64,000 bases of DNA, taken from NCBI GenBank assembly GCA_035079385.1, contig JAVHKY010000059.1, forward strand, positions 2,220,001-2,284,000, given 5' to 3'. A model generated the notes under the pieces. That model had not been told where the DNA came from. It saw only the letters and a list, made by a program, of their open reading frames with translations, and ran no database searches. Shown here in pieces: positions 44,071 to 58,428 of the stretch. Source of the DNA: Aspidiotus rigidus. Its lineage: Eukaryota; Arthropoda; Insecta; Hemiptera; Diaspididae. The translations under genes were made by a program, and so were the position numbers. Position 1 is the first letter of the stretch; every line of letters begins with the position of its first letter.

Positions 44071-45884
44071 TGGGTGATACAACATTCATCGATGATTTCA
44101 ATGACGAGTCTTCTTCTGAGGATGAACTTGTTCATGAACAGCCGCCACGAAAATGTCGACGTACTAATCGAGTATGGTTAAAAGAAGTAACGTACGAGTC
44201 TTCGAAAGAAGCGGAAGAATTTGTGCAATCAAAAAATATTTGGAAAATAACGTCATCAACGAACACATCGAGCGTTAAGAGAGTGGATTATCGCTGTACG
44301 GCTGCTAAATATAGAGTGAGTGAATGTCCGGCTGGGCTGTATCTACTATTATCATAGTGAAAATCAGCGTGTTTCCGTATACTGCACCACAAATGCTCAT
44401 GCAAATCATGTTACTGATCCTGGACGAGGTCTCTCAACAGACCTGAAGACTTTCATCAAGAGCAAGTATAAGGACGGTGTAACTAAACCTAAAGCTCTGC
44501 TGCACCTCATTCGTGATAACCATATGATAGAACCGAAGAAATCAAAGTTAGTCTCCTACCTCACAACATTGCGCGTAGATACATTGGGTAAGCCTTCAAT
44601 TTCCGTTGGTGAACTTCACGCCTGGTGTGATCAGAGGAAACGCGTTCCCAATGACGCAGACGAGCCGTACGTGTTGGCATTGTACATCGAAGCTGAGTCA
44701 TCCAATCCCGATGACCAGGATCTCAAGCTCGTCATTTCATCTCGGAGATTACTTTCCTTAATGAAAAGATCGCCACTGACTCAGACTGACGCGACCTATA
44801 AACTGATGTGGCAGGGATATCCAGTACTGATGGTGGGCACGACGGATGCTGATCACGTGTTTCACCCCTTCGCTCTCGCGGTCACCAAAGGGGAAACAGA
44901 AGAGGATTTTGCGTTCATTTTTGGAGCATTGCACAAAGCTGACTTAGAATGGACTCCCACGTATTTATTAGCTGATGGTAGTGGGGCTATCACGAACGGC
45001 TTTAGGAGTGTATTTCCTCATGATTTCATACGTCTGATGTGTTTCTTCCATGTGAAGAAGAGGGTAGAAAGTCATCTTCGGTCGCTTCCTCAGGATGGTT
45101 CCCGCGAACGTCTCCTCGCAGATATCAATACGCTTCAAACATGTGAAAGCTCCGATCAATTCCAAAAAGTTATGAAATTATTCTTGAAGAAATGGAAGAA
45201 GCCAACGTCTTCACCCTGTGTACATAACTTCATCGAATACTTCGAAAAAGAATGGTTGCTCGGCTTACCTAACTGGTAGGAAGGCGCTGCTGTGGGGTTC
45301 CCTTCGACTAACAATGGGATTGAAGGAACAAACGCCGTAATAAAAAGAGAAGGTACGTTGCGCGAAAGATTACCCCTCGGCCAGTTTCTATCCTGTGCAG
45401 TAACCATGGTCAGGCATTGGTCAACGGATCGAGATCCAACATCCGTGAATTGCAAGGACTTCGCCGACACTGCGTCGGTATCTCTTCCTTCATGGACTTC
45501 TGCGTACCAATGGGCTAGTACGAATAAGCCCGTCCTCGAACGTGACGCAGTGAATTGCAAGCAGCACTTTGTCACGTCATCAAAAATAGAGACACCGATT
45601 TCCTCTACTCTGCTTGCAAAACACGAGAGACGGAATGGGAAGTGGAAGACATTCGACGAGTACACTAGTTGGCGCCAAGAAATATGGACCATAGAGGTAT
45701 TCCCCAATCAGAAACGTGCAGTTGCCCGATTTACCTGAAGCGAGGAATACGTAAACATTCGCTTGGCATCCAGATTCGAAGGAAAGAAGTTCGAGTACCA
45801 CTCGAGGCTAAAAATATTAAATTGGGTCAAAAAAGAAAACACGGCAGACCGGCAAAGGCGAAGCAAGCTCTGCTTGTGCAGTGA
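44071..45884 (+). pseudogene. MULE (Mutator-like) transposase with three lesions
   Basis: N-terminal acidic segment (MGDTTFIDDFNDESSSEDEL), then a FLYWCH/WRKY-GCM-like zinc-binding region (VDYRCTAAKY...). The DDE core carries TQTDATYKL, YLLADGSGAI, the C/H motif LMCFFHVKKRVESH and the final glutamate in NNGIEGTNAVIK. The C terminus has a SWIM-type zinc finger (CSCPIYLKRGIRKH) in which the third cysteine is arginine, and a basic tail (LGQKRKHGRPAKAKQALL). Breaks: a one-base insertion at about 44332, an in-frame TAG at 45277-45279 and a frameshift at about 45715. All four catalytic positions survive, so it is moderately young. Terminal inverted repeats were not found. The TAG and frameshifts prevent a functional enzyme. 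Confidence 0.9.
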
Positions 45885-48620
45885 AAATTTTTTTAAAACA
45901 TTTTTTTCATTAATATGTTGTACTTTTTATTTTTCTGTGAAAATGATGTTGCACATTAAGTGTAAATTTTTTTATTGAGTTACTTTAATTATATTCCGTT
46001 CAACGTGTTTTTTTTTTTCCGGAACACTTCATTTTTACTAGTGAAATCTTTATTTATCTGTGCCTCCTTTTTAATTCCGTGGGAACACTTTTTTTTTGGT
46101 TGCATTTTCCATTTTTTCTTCCGTACTGAAAAATCACTCCCAATTTTTTGTGGGGGTGGATGTGGGTAAACTTCATCACTTGGAAACCCGTCTTCTCTCC
46201 CACGACAGCAATCGAGAAGAGAGTTTCTAGAAATCACATCTCTCATGTCAAATCGTATCAGCGCGTTCAAAAAATACTCCCTATATTTAGTGATCTGAGT
46301 CAAGGTCTGTAAAAATGACTGAAGGAGGAAAATCCGAGAGCTAGTTTGGCTCATTGCTCGTAGCTAGTCTCCACCAGAGGAATTAACGCATACTTCCGAA
46401 AGCTATCGCCCCAAAATTGGCCAACTATATTGTGAAAATCTGTAGATTTTTGAATCTGTTCTTTTCCCCTCGCATTTTTGTTTTTTTTTCTTCTTTTTCA
46501 ATGAAGTAAATAAACTACTGACAATTTCACGTGATCAGAATAATGGGAAAAATTTCGTAGCGTATCCCTCTTTCGTGATTCATTTCTCGCAGAAAAAAGA
46601 ATAGGCCGAACAATGCAAACAACTTTCGAAAAGTTTTTTATAAATTTTTTTTTTTCTCGATGAATTGTATCCTGAAAAGTAATCCTTTTGTTATTCAGGA
46701 CCAACTTCAAGCGTAATTAGATTTATCGCCCAAGTCGTTAAAAACAATTAGCTTAAAAAAAAAAACAAGGTACGAACGGAAAGGGAGAACCGAAAATATT
46801 CGAGACTAACACCCTTTCGAATCCAGACGATCGGCCGGAGAACGTTATTCAAATGGGAATTAAAAACCCGGTAAAGGACTATACGCAGCAATGCAGTGTG
46901 TATGTACATCATCCTTTTTATTCACGTCTGGTCTTCGCAGCTCAGTTCCCGCATAGTTTTTCCTTCCAGCACCCATTCGTATCATTCTAGTTTCGTTGCA
47001 AAAGAAAGTTGGACTTCGCGTACACTTGATTAATGTCTCCAATTAAACAAAGTAGTGTTAATGGAAGTTTCTCTCGAATTAGTATTTTCTTGGTTAGGTG
47101 TATGTTTCACGTTTCGCTGAGATTTTTTCTTCCCCGCGGTCTTTCTTTTTTCTCCTTCTTTTTGGCAATCCTGGCGAGATTAAGATAGTAACGTCCCGAC
47201 AGCCACGAAGGAGGAAGTATTTTCGCATTACGATAGTATACTATTCGTATAATTGAGTGCATTCGATTACGCAGAGAAGATAAAACCTCAAACTGCGCGT
47301 GGTTCCGTCCATTTACCGACTCCATGTCCAGCGAGAGAACCTGTTCGCTTATTTGTATTTTGCCTAAATCTATAACGACCCTAAAGTGTGAAAATTTATG
47401 AGTAGATATCGTCCGAAACGCCGTGTCCTATTTCTTTTTCCCGCCGAATGCTAACAAGAATCAGGAAAAACTACGTTTGCCGGTGTTATGGTCACCGGTA
47501 CGCGTTTTTACTGGGCACATAAATAAAATACGATGTTGGCAATGGATTTAATGCAATGTAAAATCAGCATTTTTTACGCTCTGCTTGTTCAGTGTGTTCA
47601 CACATTTGCAGCGTTGACCGCGTCGTCCGCGGGCTGTAAAGGTAGTAGGACACACTTATACAGGAACAACAAAGGCGACCCTTATTCCGACTCCGTTTAT
47701 TGTTTACTTCATTCGTGTAGTTGACTAAATGCTGCGTTTTTCTTATTTCCTTATCACTGCCTATTTACAGTCTGGTCATATCGTATTCAAATACCCGTGT
47801 TCTTCCTTTAAAACGAGGGTTTGGTCGTGTAGAATGAACTGCGAATTCTGTATATAACGAACTCGTGTGCGAAGATATCTTTTCTTCCTTTTTTTTCCTG
47901 CGAATTTCGTCCTCCCCTCACCATTGCCGTCATCACCACCCCTTTTTAACAATTGTAAATTTAGTGATTTGGAGGATGTCGGAATATTTATGCGAAAACG
48001 TGACATGAAATAGTATCAAAAATTTTATTCTGTTTTATTAAATAATAATATTTCATACTGACCGAAGTAAAATTTTGGGTCACTTCGTTAATACCAAACG
48101 ATGATAACGAATTCTGTATGAATCAGTAGCAATCAGTGGACCGCGGTTTTACGGCCCAGTTGTACCAAATATTCAAACTCGGTTGAACTTTACTGGCCAC
48201 GAATCAGCAAATCAACTTGAATGCGATTTGTGAGTTTAAATCAAGTTTAACGGGATTTGTAGGACAAGGAGTTATCTGCTCAGGAAGAAGTATGGGATTA
48301 AATGGACATGTAATAGGATGTGGACCAGAGGAGAGCGAGTTGTTGGAGAGTGCAGAAGAGATTTGAGAGGGGATAGGAAATGATTTTTTGACGTTTAGGA
48401 GGCATTATGGACCGGAGAAAAAAATTTGTCAACATGGCAGTATTGGCACAAGGGAGGGCGGAATGTTAAAGAAGAAGAAAGCAGGGGTTAGGCGGATGTG
48501 CCCAACTTTCTGTCAAGTTACAAATATTTTCTTATGGCGTGGTGAACGAATTGAAGAGGACCAGGGAATTGAAGATTTTTCAACGGAGAACCTATCCTGT
48601 TTTTTTTTTTTTTTTTTTGA
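45885..48620. other. Non-coding, no gene recognised
   Basis: The minus-strand frame 45989-46354 has no domain. The block 46800-47750 has higher CpG but no splice-consistent coding exon. Could belong to the NFI upstream region. Confidence 0.4.
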
Positions 48621-48627
48621 AAAATTT

Positions 48628-48692
48628 GCCGTCCGCCGTCCAACATCCTGCCAGAATAGACTTAGAAAAATTTGGTTTCTTTTTATCTATTT

Positions 48693-48739
<47 letters not shown>

Positions 48740-49068
48740 TTTTATTTACTTATTTATTTATTATTTATGTTTTTTCTTTCTTTCTTTCTGCCTTTCTTAT
48801 TATGGAAGGACTTGGAACAATTTTGTTCTCTAATTCATGAATATTAAGAAAGGTACTTGAAAAATGAGGAATTCTTGTCATAGTATATGACATGATTTGG
48901 GACATTGGTGTTTCCTCGATTCAGTTCCACACTACTCTAAAGGTCGAATTGATAGTGCGTTTTTTAAATAGTGGTTTCCCCAACAGGCCTATGAACCTTA
49001 TAACTAAAACAAATTCGACCCATAGAACAGGTTCCCTGCGTTCCTCGTTTAACATCGTTGAGGAAGCC
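48628..49068. repeat. Repeat unit shared with the right end of the window
   Basis: Has, in order, GCCGTCCGCCGTCC (48628-48641), ACTTAGAAAAATTT (about 48659) and AACAGGTTCCCTGCGTTCCT with the following 23 bases (49026-49068). The same three blocks occur in the same order at 62855-62911, 62919 onwards and 63830-63872. Here the middle is a TTTA microsatellite instead of the 45-bp satellite. The last block overlaps the 3' part of the LINE fragment described next. Confidence 0.6.
48693..48765. repeat. TTTA tetranucleotide microsatellite
   Basis: About 18 copies of TTTA/ATTT with two small interruptions. Confidence 0.95.
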
Positions 49069-50311
49069 TCAATTTTAATCCAAAGACCATTATTGAGAGA
49101 TTGAGAGTACCCAAGTTGGTGCCATGAACGATAATAAGATTTTATGTCATAGGCCGGAGAATGGGTAGGCTTAGTGATTGAGGAGGAGTGTAGGACTTGC
49201 TCGACATTCAATCCGCTATATCGTGTGGATTCCAGAGGAAAGCGACTGAAGATAAAGAGGATGTTTGAGTTCAGGTGGATCGATCGGGTTTGAAAAGTGG
49301 AGGTCTTGAATGGTTTGGAGAGAGGTAAGTAGAATGAACTCACCGGCGGAGGGAGAAGAAAGAGATGAGTAGGATAGGAATAAATGGCAGATACTTGTGC
49401 AAAATTTGTAAAAGCCGAGTTCTTCATACAAAAATGGGAGACCTCACCATTAAAATAAAAGGCGTAGCCAGTTTTGGAACCCGATTTGGATCCATTGTTA
49501 AGCACAGGTTATGGGAGGGAAAATCATTAGCAATAAAGGTTTTGATGTAAGTTGGGCCATTTTGGCAAGTCAGCCAAACGGAGGCGAATACGAAGCGTCA
49601 TGGATGTCCGGGGAGTGTTGGATGAGTGAATGGAGAAAAAGTGCTTAAAGTTGAAATGGTGGGTTCAAATGAAAGAGGTAGTGGCGTTTGGGGAAACTGG
49701 ACCATATAAGCATGAAATATCGCGGTAAACAATAATGAACAATAACCAGTCTCAGTGAATGGACTGAGAGCGTAGGGGCGGTGCGCAAAGCACCAAGGAC
49801 TAAATGTAGGACAGCTGAGATTCTATTGTATCCAATTATTTGAGGGAAGAATTATTAGCCTGTCGGTAGATTGGAGACCTGTAGTCCAGTTACGAGTGAA
49901 TTAGAGAATTTTATAGGTGAAAAAGGAGCTTGCGATTGCAGCTAGCGCTAGTGTGGGATAGATATTTAAGGACATTTAGTGAGTTTAGTTATTTGGCTTT
50001 TAGAGCTTTGATGCTAAGAGTCCAGGAATATTTTGAATTGAAGGTAAAGCTAAGGAATTTGTGAGAGGATTGAAGTGCGATCTGGAAGTTTTAGAGGAGG
50101 AGGAGGAGGGGAGGGAAGAACTACAATCGTGTGCTAAAAGTCAGAGAGGGGAAAGGGGACACTATTTATCAAATCGTTGATGGCAGTCAGGAAAAGAGGA
50201 ATACGTTTAACCTCTCCCTGGGAGATGCCATTTTTGATGATCTTTCCACTAGTCTAAAGATATTTCTCGAATTTTTACTTGACCGATAGAAAAAAAGGCT
50301 GTCCTCGAACC
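49069..50311 (-). mobile_element. LINE fragment, RT palm to RNase H, minus strand
   Basis: From right to left on the minus strand: GQVKIREISLD and KNGISQGEVKRIPLFLTAIN (the PQG region, ~50180-50260), a degenerate YADD box, then a well readable thumb (KYLSHTSASCNRKLLFHLYN-like, LDYRSPIY; 49850-50000), and an RNase H start (NGSKSGSKTGYAFYFNGEVS, ~49430-49500). Many stops interrupt it. The RNase H lost its first aspartate (NNGS for TDGS). The frame 48921-49505 covers the RNase H part. The same family as the fragment on the plus strand next to it. Confidence 0.8.
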
Positions 50312-50328
50312 AAAAAAAATTTTTTTTT
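50312..50328. other. A8T9 junction between two opposed LINE fragments
   Basis: Eight A followed by nine T separate the 5' end of the minus-strand LINE fragment from the 5' end of the plus-strand one. Confidence 0.6.
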
Positions 50329-51560
50329 AATTCGCGAAAATATTTACGCCGATGACCTAAGTATGCGTATGCAAACAAATAATCAACTTTGCGCCCACAG
50401 AGTCCTACAAAATTCCATCTTTTCCATTCTTACTTGGCTATTATACCGCGGATTCCGAAAGTCCTATATTGTGATTTTCGACAAAAAACGAACTAAAACC
50501 CCGTTTCTTCCCCTCCTCTACAACACCATCCCTATCATAGTTAATGACTCAGTAAGAGTCCTCGGCCTCCGCTTTCACTTCAAACGCCCATGACTACCTC
50601 ATATTAAAGAAATGAATGGCAAAAGTCATAGATCTTCGAGTTTTAAAATACCATCCCATCCTTCCTCCGGTTGCAACCGTAAAATTCTACTTCCCCTCTA
50701 CCATACCCTAGTCCAATCGATACTAGACTATGGATCATCTGTTATGGACTCGCACCCTCATCACATCTCTCACTTCTAGACATAGTTCAAAATTCCATCA
50801 TTCGCATTTGCACAAGCGCACTAGCTCTTCTCCAGGTCTAGTCACCGAATCAGGTTATCTACCTCTACATTTTCGTCGACTTTACTTGACTGCAAGTCTC
50901 CTCACCTCTGTCTTACAACTCCCAGTTCACAACATTCTATTCAATTCCACCCCAATTAGTTCTACTTATTGCATACTTTCAACAACATGCTTCACTTTAT
51001 TCCCTTCAAAAAAAAAAAACAATCATTTCCGTTTTCTCACATTACCCCCTTGGGCCTTACCTACACCTAAAATAATATACAAATTATGCCAACGACCCAA
51101 AAAGTCTACAAACCCCGCAATTTATCGCTCCCTCTTTCCAAAAATACTGGACTCTTTTCCCAGCACAACCTTTCGTTTCACAGATGGACCAACAATCGAA
51201 AACCAGCTCGGTTTCGCGTTTTTAATTGACAACAAAATCTTTTTTCTGTCCGTACCGCAACTCCGTATCAGTTTTAACGACCAAAATCCAAGTCAGCTTT
51301 CAATACTTAGAAACCATACTGACCCTTCCTTTCCCACCAAACTGCATTTTTTTGATCGCCACTGACTCCTTATCCGCCTTAACGGCAGTTTTTTATGTAC
51401 TCTCTACATACCCACTTGTCTCACGCATCCATTTCCTCCTCATAGCCCCATCATCCATTCATTACGACATAACTTTTGTTTGGGTCCTCAGCAGCCATAC
51501 GGGGATCCAAGGTAATGAAATGATCGTCCTCGAAGACACGAATCGACTTTCACTTTAGAA
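50329..51560 (+). mobile_element. LINE fragment, RT catalytic box to RNase H, plus strand
   Basis: Starts directly at the catalytic box (IYADDLSMRM, ~50340), followed by RVLGLRF, the thumb (NRKILLPLYHTLVQSILDYG across a frameshift at ~50590-50740), a linker, and an RNase H domain: FTDGPTIENQLGFAF (~51175-51220), IATDSLSALTAVFY (51353-51395) and FVWVLSSHTGIQGNE (51475-51520). The RNase H motifs D...D...H are all readable over a frameshift at ~51350. It is 5'-truncated, decayed, and of an I-like or related RNase H-containing clade. Frames at 50730-51365 and 51226-51558 are its pieces. Confidence 0.82.
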
Positions 51561-51651
51561 CAATTCTTTTGGAATGAGGTATTTATAAGAGTATTTTCTA
51601 CGCTGAGTACAGCGCCATCAGTCGTTCTTCTATATTACCTCTCATTATAGT

Positions 51652-51658
51652 GCAATAC
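51652..51658. repeat. Target duplication, left (GCAATAC)
   Basis: GCAATAC here and at 51806-51812 bracket the 147-bp element; with one mismatch the duplication extends to 8 bp (TGCAATAC/GGCAATAC). Confidence 0.75.
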
Positions 51659-51805
51659 CAACCCCGGATTTAGGGGAGGCAAGGGGGCCATGGCCCCGGG
51701 CCTCCACCACCCTCACTTTTTTGGGGGGACAATTGGGTAGAAAAATTTAATAGGGGCCTCCACCGCCGCTGGCCCCAGGGCCCAAAAATCCTAAATCCGG
51801 AGTTG
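51659..51805. mobile_element. 147-bp MITE, hAT-like
   Basis: Terminal inverted repeats CAACCCCGGATTTAGG and (reverse complement of the right end) CAACTCCGGATTTAGG. The interior is G/C-rich (GGGGGCCATGGCCCC and GGGCCTCCACC), itself partly palindromic, and non-coding. The 7-8 bp target duplication and CA...TG ends agree with a hAT-type non-autonomous element. Confidence 0.82.
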
Positions 51806-51812
51806 GCAATAC

Positions 51813-54480
<2,668 letters not shown>

Positions 54481-54636
54481 GTAAGTATAGTTATAGCGAG
54501 TACAAATTGCCCTCTCGATATTCTAAAATAGTTTTGAATGTGCGTACCCTTTCACCATCCCATTCCACGTACGTTTTTGGATTAGGGGGTTGGAAAATTT
54601 TCTTTATTGCGTTGGTCAAGGCCGAGATTATCTCTT

Positions 54637-55945
54637 ATTGTGTATCTGCATTTCAAAATGAAAACAATCGATTTGGTGTATCCTGGAGCTAGGAGAAACA
54701 TCAATGAGGGCCGTATGAAAGAACGTGAGTAAGGAGAGTAGAATGTGTAAATGAGGTTTTTGCTCCCTGAAATATGTAGGTATAAGTAAGTTGTGCGCGA
54801 CTATATTGAATATTTGAGAGCATGGTTTCAAGTTCGGGACCTTGTGAGTACAATCGATATTTCTATAGGGTGCCAGAGCGGAAAGAGTACGGGAGTAGAT
54901 GTTTGAACCAATCTTGTGTGTGGTATCGTGATTCTGAATAGTTTTGTTAAACAATTATCCAAGACTGATAAGAATTGTTATCCATTAGTAAGAGTGAAGC
55001 GAAAAGTATAAAAATACTTGCTGTCTTTTTAAATTGGGAAACATTCTTCTCTTTGGAGGTAGAGTACGCATAAAGGTGTTTCTCTAAAGATGGCTCGACT
55101 CCAAAAATCAACTCTCATTGTGTGTCTGCATTTCGAGCAGAAAACAATCAATTTTGTGTATTTTGGAGAAGAAATACCAACGAAAGTCGTACAAAAAAAC
55201 GTTAGGTACGGAGAATAGAATGTGTAAATAAGGTTTTTGCTCCCTGAAATATTTATACAGTAAGTTGTGCGCGACTATATTAAATATTCGAAAGCATGGT
55301 TTCAAGTTTGTGACCTTGTAAGCGCAGTGCGCGGGAGTACAGAAGTAAGGTGAATAAATGTTTGAACCAATGTTGCATGTGGTGTCTTGATTCTGAATGG
55401 TTTTATCAAGAAGCTATCCATGACTGATGAGAATCATTTTCCATTAGTAAGAGTATAGCGAAACGTATAAAAATACTTGCTGTCTTTTGAAATTTCAAAA
55501 CACTCTTTTCTTTGGAAGTAAAGTGAGGCTGATTTCTCGAGGATGTCTCGACTCCAAAAATCAACTCTTATTGTGCGTCGATGTACATTTCAAACTGAAA
55601 ACGATCGATTTTGTGTATCTTGGAGGAGAATTATCAACGAGAGCCGTACAAAAGAACGTTAGGTACGAAAAATAGAATGTGTAAATGAGCTCTTTGATTA
55701 CTGAAATATGTATACAGTAAGTTGTGCGCGGCCTTATTGAATATTTGGGAGCGTGGTTTCAAGTTTGCGACTTTGCAAGCGCAATAGATATTGCTGTAGG
55801 GCGCGGGAGTGGAAAAAGTAAATGGATAGATGTTTGAACCGATGTTGTTTGAGCTATCTTTTCTAAATGGTTTTATTAGACTATTATCCAATGGTTTTTC
55901 ATTAGTAAGAGTGGAGTGGAAAGTGATCTTTTGAAATTCTCCCTC
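54637..55945. repeat. Three-copy tandem repeat, ~450-480 bp unit
   Basis: Landmarks recur at 54637, 55117 and 55570 (ATTGTGTATCTGCATTTC and relatives) with offsets of 480 and 453 bp. Shared blocks include GAATAGAATGTGTAAAT, AGTAAGTTGTGCGCG, TATAAAAATACTTGCTGTC and TCGACTCCAAAAATCAACTC. The third copy lacks the tail. Divergence is about 10-15% by eye. It lies in the NFI intron just after the second exon. Short minus-strand frames across it recur (FNIVAHNLL...FREQKPHLHIL), only because the units repeat. Confidence 0.9.
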
Positions 55946-56439
55946 TTTTTCACAATAGAACTTCATCCGGTTGTAAGAGTTGGCGGGTTGATGGCCTCTA
56001 ATTCATTTTAGAAACATAATGAAAATATTTGATGATAAATTTTAGAATCCTAAAAGCAGTTTTTAATCTTGTGGTTAAGCTAATCTAACCTTGGTTCGAC
56101 CCAGAGCAGAGATGTTCAACTCCTGTACTGTAAGTTAGCTTCAGTTACGCACGCTGGCCATCGAGTGCTGTAAACTCGAAGGAACCCAAAAATACCCGTT
56201 CGTGGCTCATTCGTACATAACAGGGAACTAGCTGTCCCACTTGATTCAGCCACCCCCTCTCTGGTTCAATCCACTCAAACTTAGTTTGACCGCGCGAATT
56301 GCGGGCTAAACCAGTTCTGGATAGTGACCGTAGTTTAAATTTCTTAAACTTGGGTTAATTAGTTGACACGAGCAGCCCTAAATATAGGATTAAAAAATAT
56401 CTACGTGAATTCAGCTTTGAGAATATTTTTTACACTTGG
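55946..56439. other. Non-coding
   Basis: No gene or repeat recognised; a GGTTCGACCC word at 56092 resembles a tRNA B box but no cloverleaf fits around it. Confidence 0.45.
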
Positions 56440-57790
56440 TTTGAAATCGCTTAGAAATATTGGAGACAGTATCGACTAATCTGTTGGCGACTCACGTTGA
56501 CTGTTTTAAAATTGAGTTACTGTTTTGTTCAAAAATACAAACTCAAAATCGACTAAAAACAGAGCAAAAGTGATCAGAATTCGACTCAGAATCGATCTGT
56601 AATTTTGTTCTATATAAGTGAGTCGTTTTCTGGTATTAAATTTCAATGTCAACTGAAAAACGACATCGATTTGGAATGTATTTTACATAATCATAACAAC
56701 TGAAGTCGATATAATTATTGCGTCGATTTCAGGATTCAAAACAGAGGCTGGAAGGGAGTTTGTTGATTGGCAATTTATCACACTTCGGCTTCAAATATTA
56801 TGCAAATCATTATCTCCCCCACTTTTGCCTCATTGGTCACTTACAATTATTCTGATTCTTAATAGGCATCATTATAATAGTTATAAATACAAGTTCTGCC
56901 TGCTGCGAGTATCAAAGTCACCTACTAGGATTTTTTAAAGCGGTAAATCAACTACTGATTGACATGGCAAAATGAGTCGAAATGGAGTCGACGAGTGTTG
57001 GGGGTCAATAAGTGTTGTGTCTAGAAAATTGTTGAAGTTGGGATAAAGCTTGTCTCGAAATACTTCCTTCTCAGCGGCTAAAGATTTTGACATCAATTTG
57101 AAGTGAATCAAAAAGTCAACCAGCTTACATTTTGGGAGAGCCCTTGATATCGACCGATCAGTAAATGATTTGAAGTCCATCAAGCATTGAAGAGGTTGAC
57201 TTGGAATCGACCACAGATCGACGTGAATATCAGTCAGATTCTGGTCAACAGATCTGACCTCATGTCCACTCGATAGTTGATTTGGAATAAGAATTGAGGA
57301 ATTCAACACATATTCGAAGTCGATTTCAATGAAGCCGACCTGTCAACAATGCCAGAGCATTGTAAATTGAATGTCAGTCGACGCCGCACTGTAGAGTAGT
57401 TAATTTCTGGTCGATCAAAAATTAGAGGAGGCTGACCAAAAATTGTTTTGAGTTGATATGAAGTCGACATGATTGGATCTGAGAGAGAGAGTCAACTATT
57501 TGGAAAAATTGTTGTCACGTAAAATTTTGAAGCTACGACTGGTTTTGAATCGGTTAACGTTTCATCATCAGCAATTCTGTCTCTCAATTTGAGTTCGTGG
57601 TTGATTCTCTATATGGAGGAGGAAAATTTCTTCAATCTCATGGTTGGACCTCATCATACAATACAATTTAACGAAAAATCCATGCAATTTCGACCAAGAC
57701 CTGAAAAGAAGTCAATTGTCTGTAAATTTTAGTCGATTTTTGCACAAGATTTTCTATGATTCAAAATCGACCAAAAACCTGTACGGTTTA
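56440..57790. repeat. GTCGA-rich degenerate repeat tract, first block
   Basis: GTCGA/TCGAC/ATCGA words recur at irregular 15-60 bp spacing, often as (A/G)AGTCGATTT, GGAATCGAC or GAAGTCGAC. The density of these words is far above the rest of the window. No clean period, so it is an old degenerate tandem or subterminal repeat. No coding potential. Confidence 0.6.
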
Positions 57791-58290
57791 CATGCAGTGA
57801 CGTAATTAGAATATTTCTGAAAGGGGGGGGGGAGTGGACAGGAAAATTATCTTGGAAGGGAGTTTTTTTCGAGAAGTGGGGGCGGTTTTGAGCAAAATTT
57901 CATTTTATTTCAAAGCAAATTTTTCAGTTTTGGGAAGATTCCCAAAATCCTCCTTCTTCCTCCCCGTAAATACGCCACTGCCTACAGGGTTCATCTGGAA
58001 TTTTCCCTCACGGAAAGAAGACTCGACCTACTGTTTTGACCACCTGTGAAGGGGGTGGAGAATATTTCGATTCTTCTTTTTTTTTTTTTTTTTTTCATTA
58101 ATATCTTTGTGCCCAGAAATTGTGAGATGTCTGTCATACTTACAGTATATTTTGATAGAAACGACTGAAGGATATGAATGGTCAATGTGCTAACGAGAGG
58201 CGCGTCCACAAAACTTAGCGCATCTTCTTTGCGACGTCAAATAACAATTGATCAATTTTTTCAAGAATTTTTTGAGTGATGAGCGTAGGT
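57791..58290. other. Non-coding with a G-run and T-run
   Basis: GGGGGGGGGG at ~57823-57832 and poly-T at ~58078-58096. No gene. Confidence 0.45.
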
Positions 58291-58428
58291 AGAATGAGGG
58301 TTCTATGTTCTGTTTTCTCCCGGGCACTGTAACGGAATAACGCGCGTACAAAACATTGTCGAACCCTTTCACGTTCGCGTTATTCCGTAGCAGAGCCCGG
58401 GAAAAAAATGACCATGAAACCCTCACTC
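58291..58428. mobile_element. Palindromic element, ~54-bp arms
   Basis: Left arm AGAATGAGGGTTCTATG, TTTTCTCCCGGGC, CTGTAACGGAATAACGCG; right arm is the inverse (CGCGTTATTCCGTAGCAG, GCCCGGGAAAAAAATG, CATGAAACCCTCACTCC). A ~31-bp loop separates them. Non-coding; a hairpin-type MITE or a cruciform-prone palindrome. Confidence 0.75.

Noticed and set aside
44968..45707. Minus-strand ORFs of 65 and 183 codons
   Set aside because: Antisense to the MULE transposase core; no domain of their own.
48921..49505. 194-codon minus-strand gene
   Set aside because: Its start is a decayed RNase H domain of a LINE and the rest is frame-shifted sequence; not an independent gene.
56092..56101. GGTTCGACCC as a tRNA T-loop
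   Set aside because: No acceptor, D or anticodon stem fits the flanking sequence.
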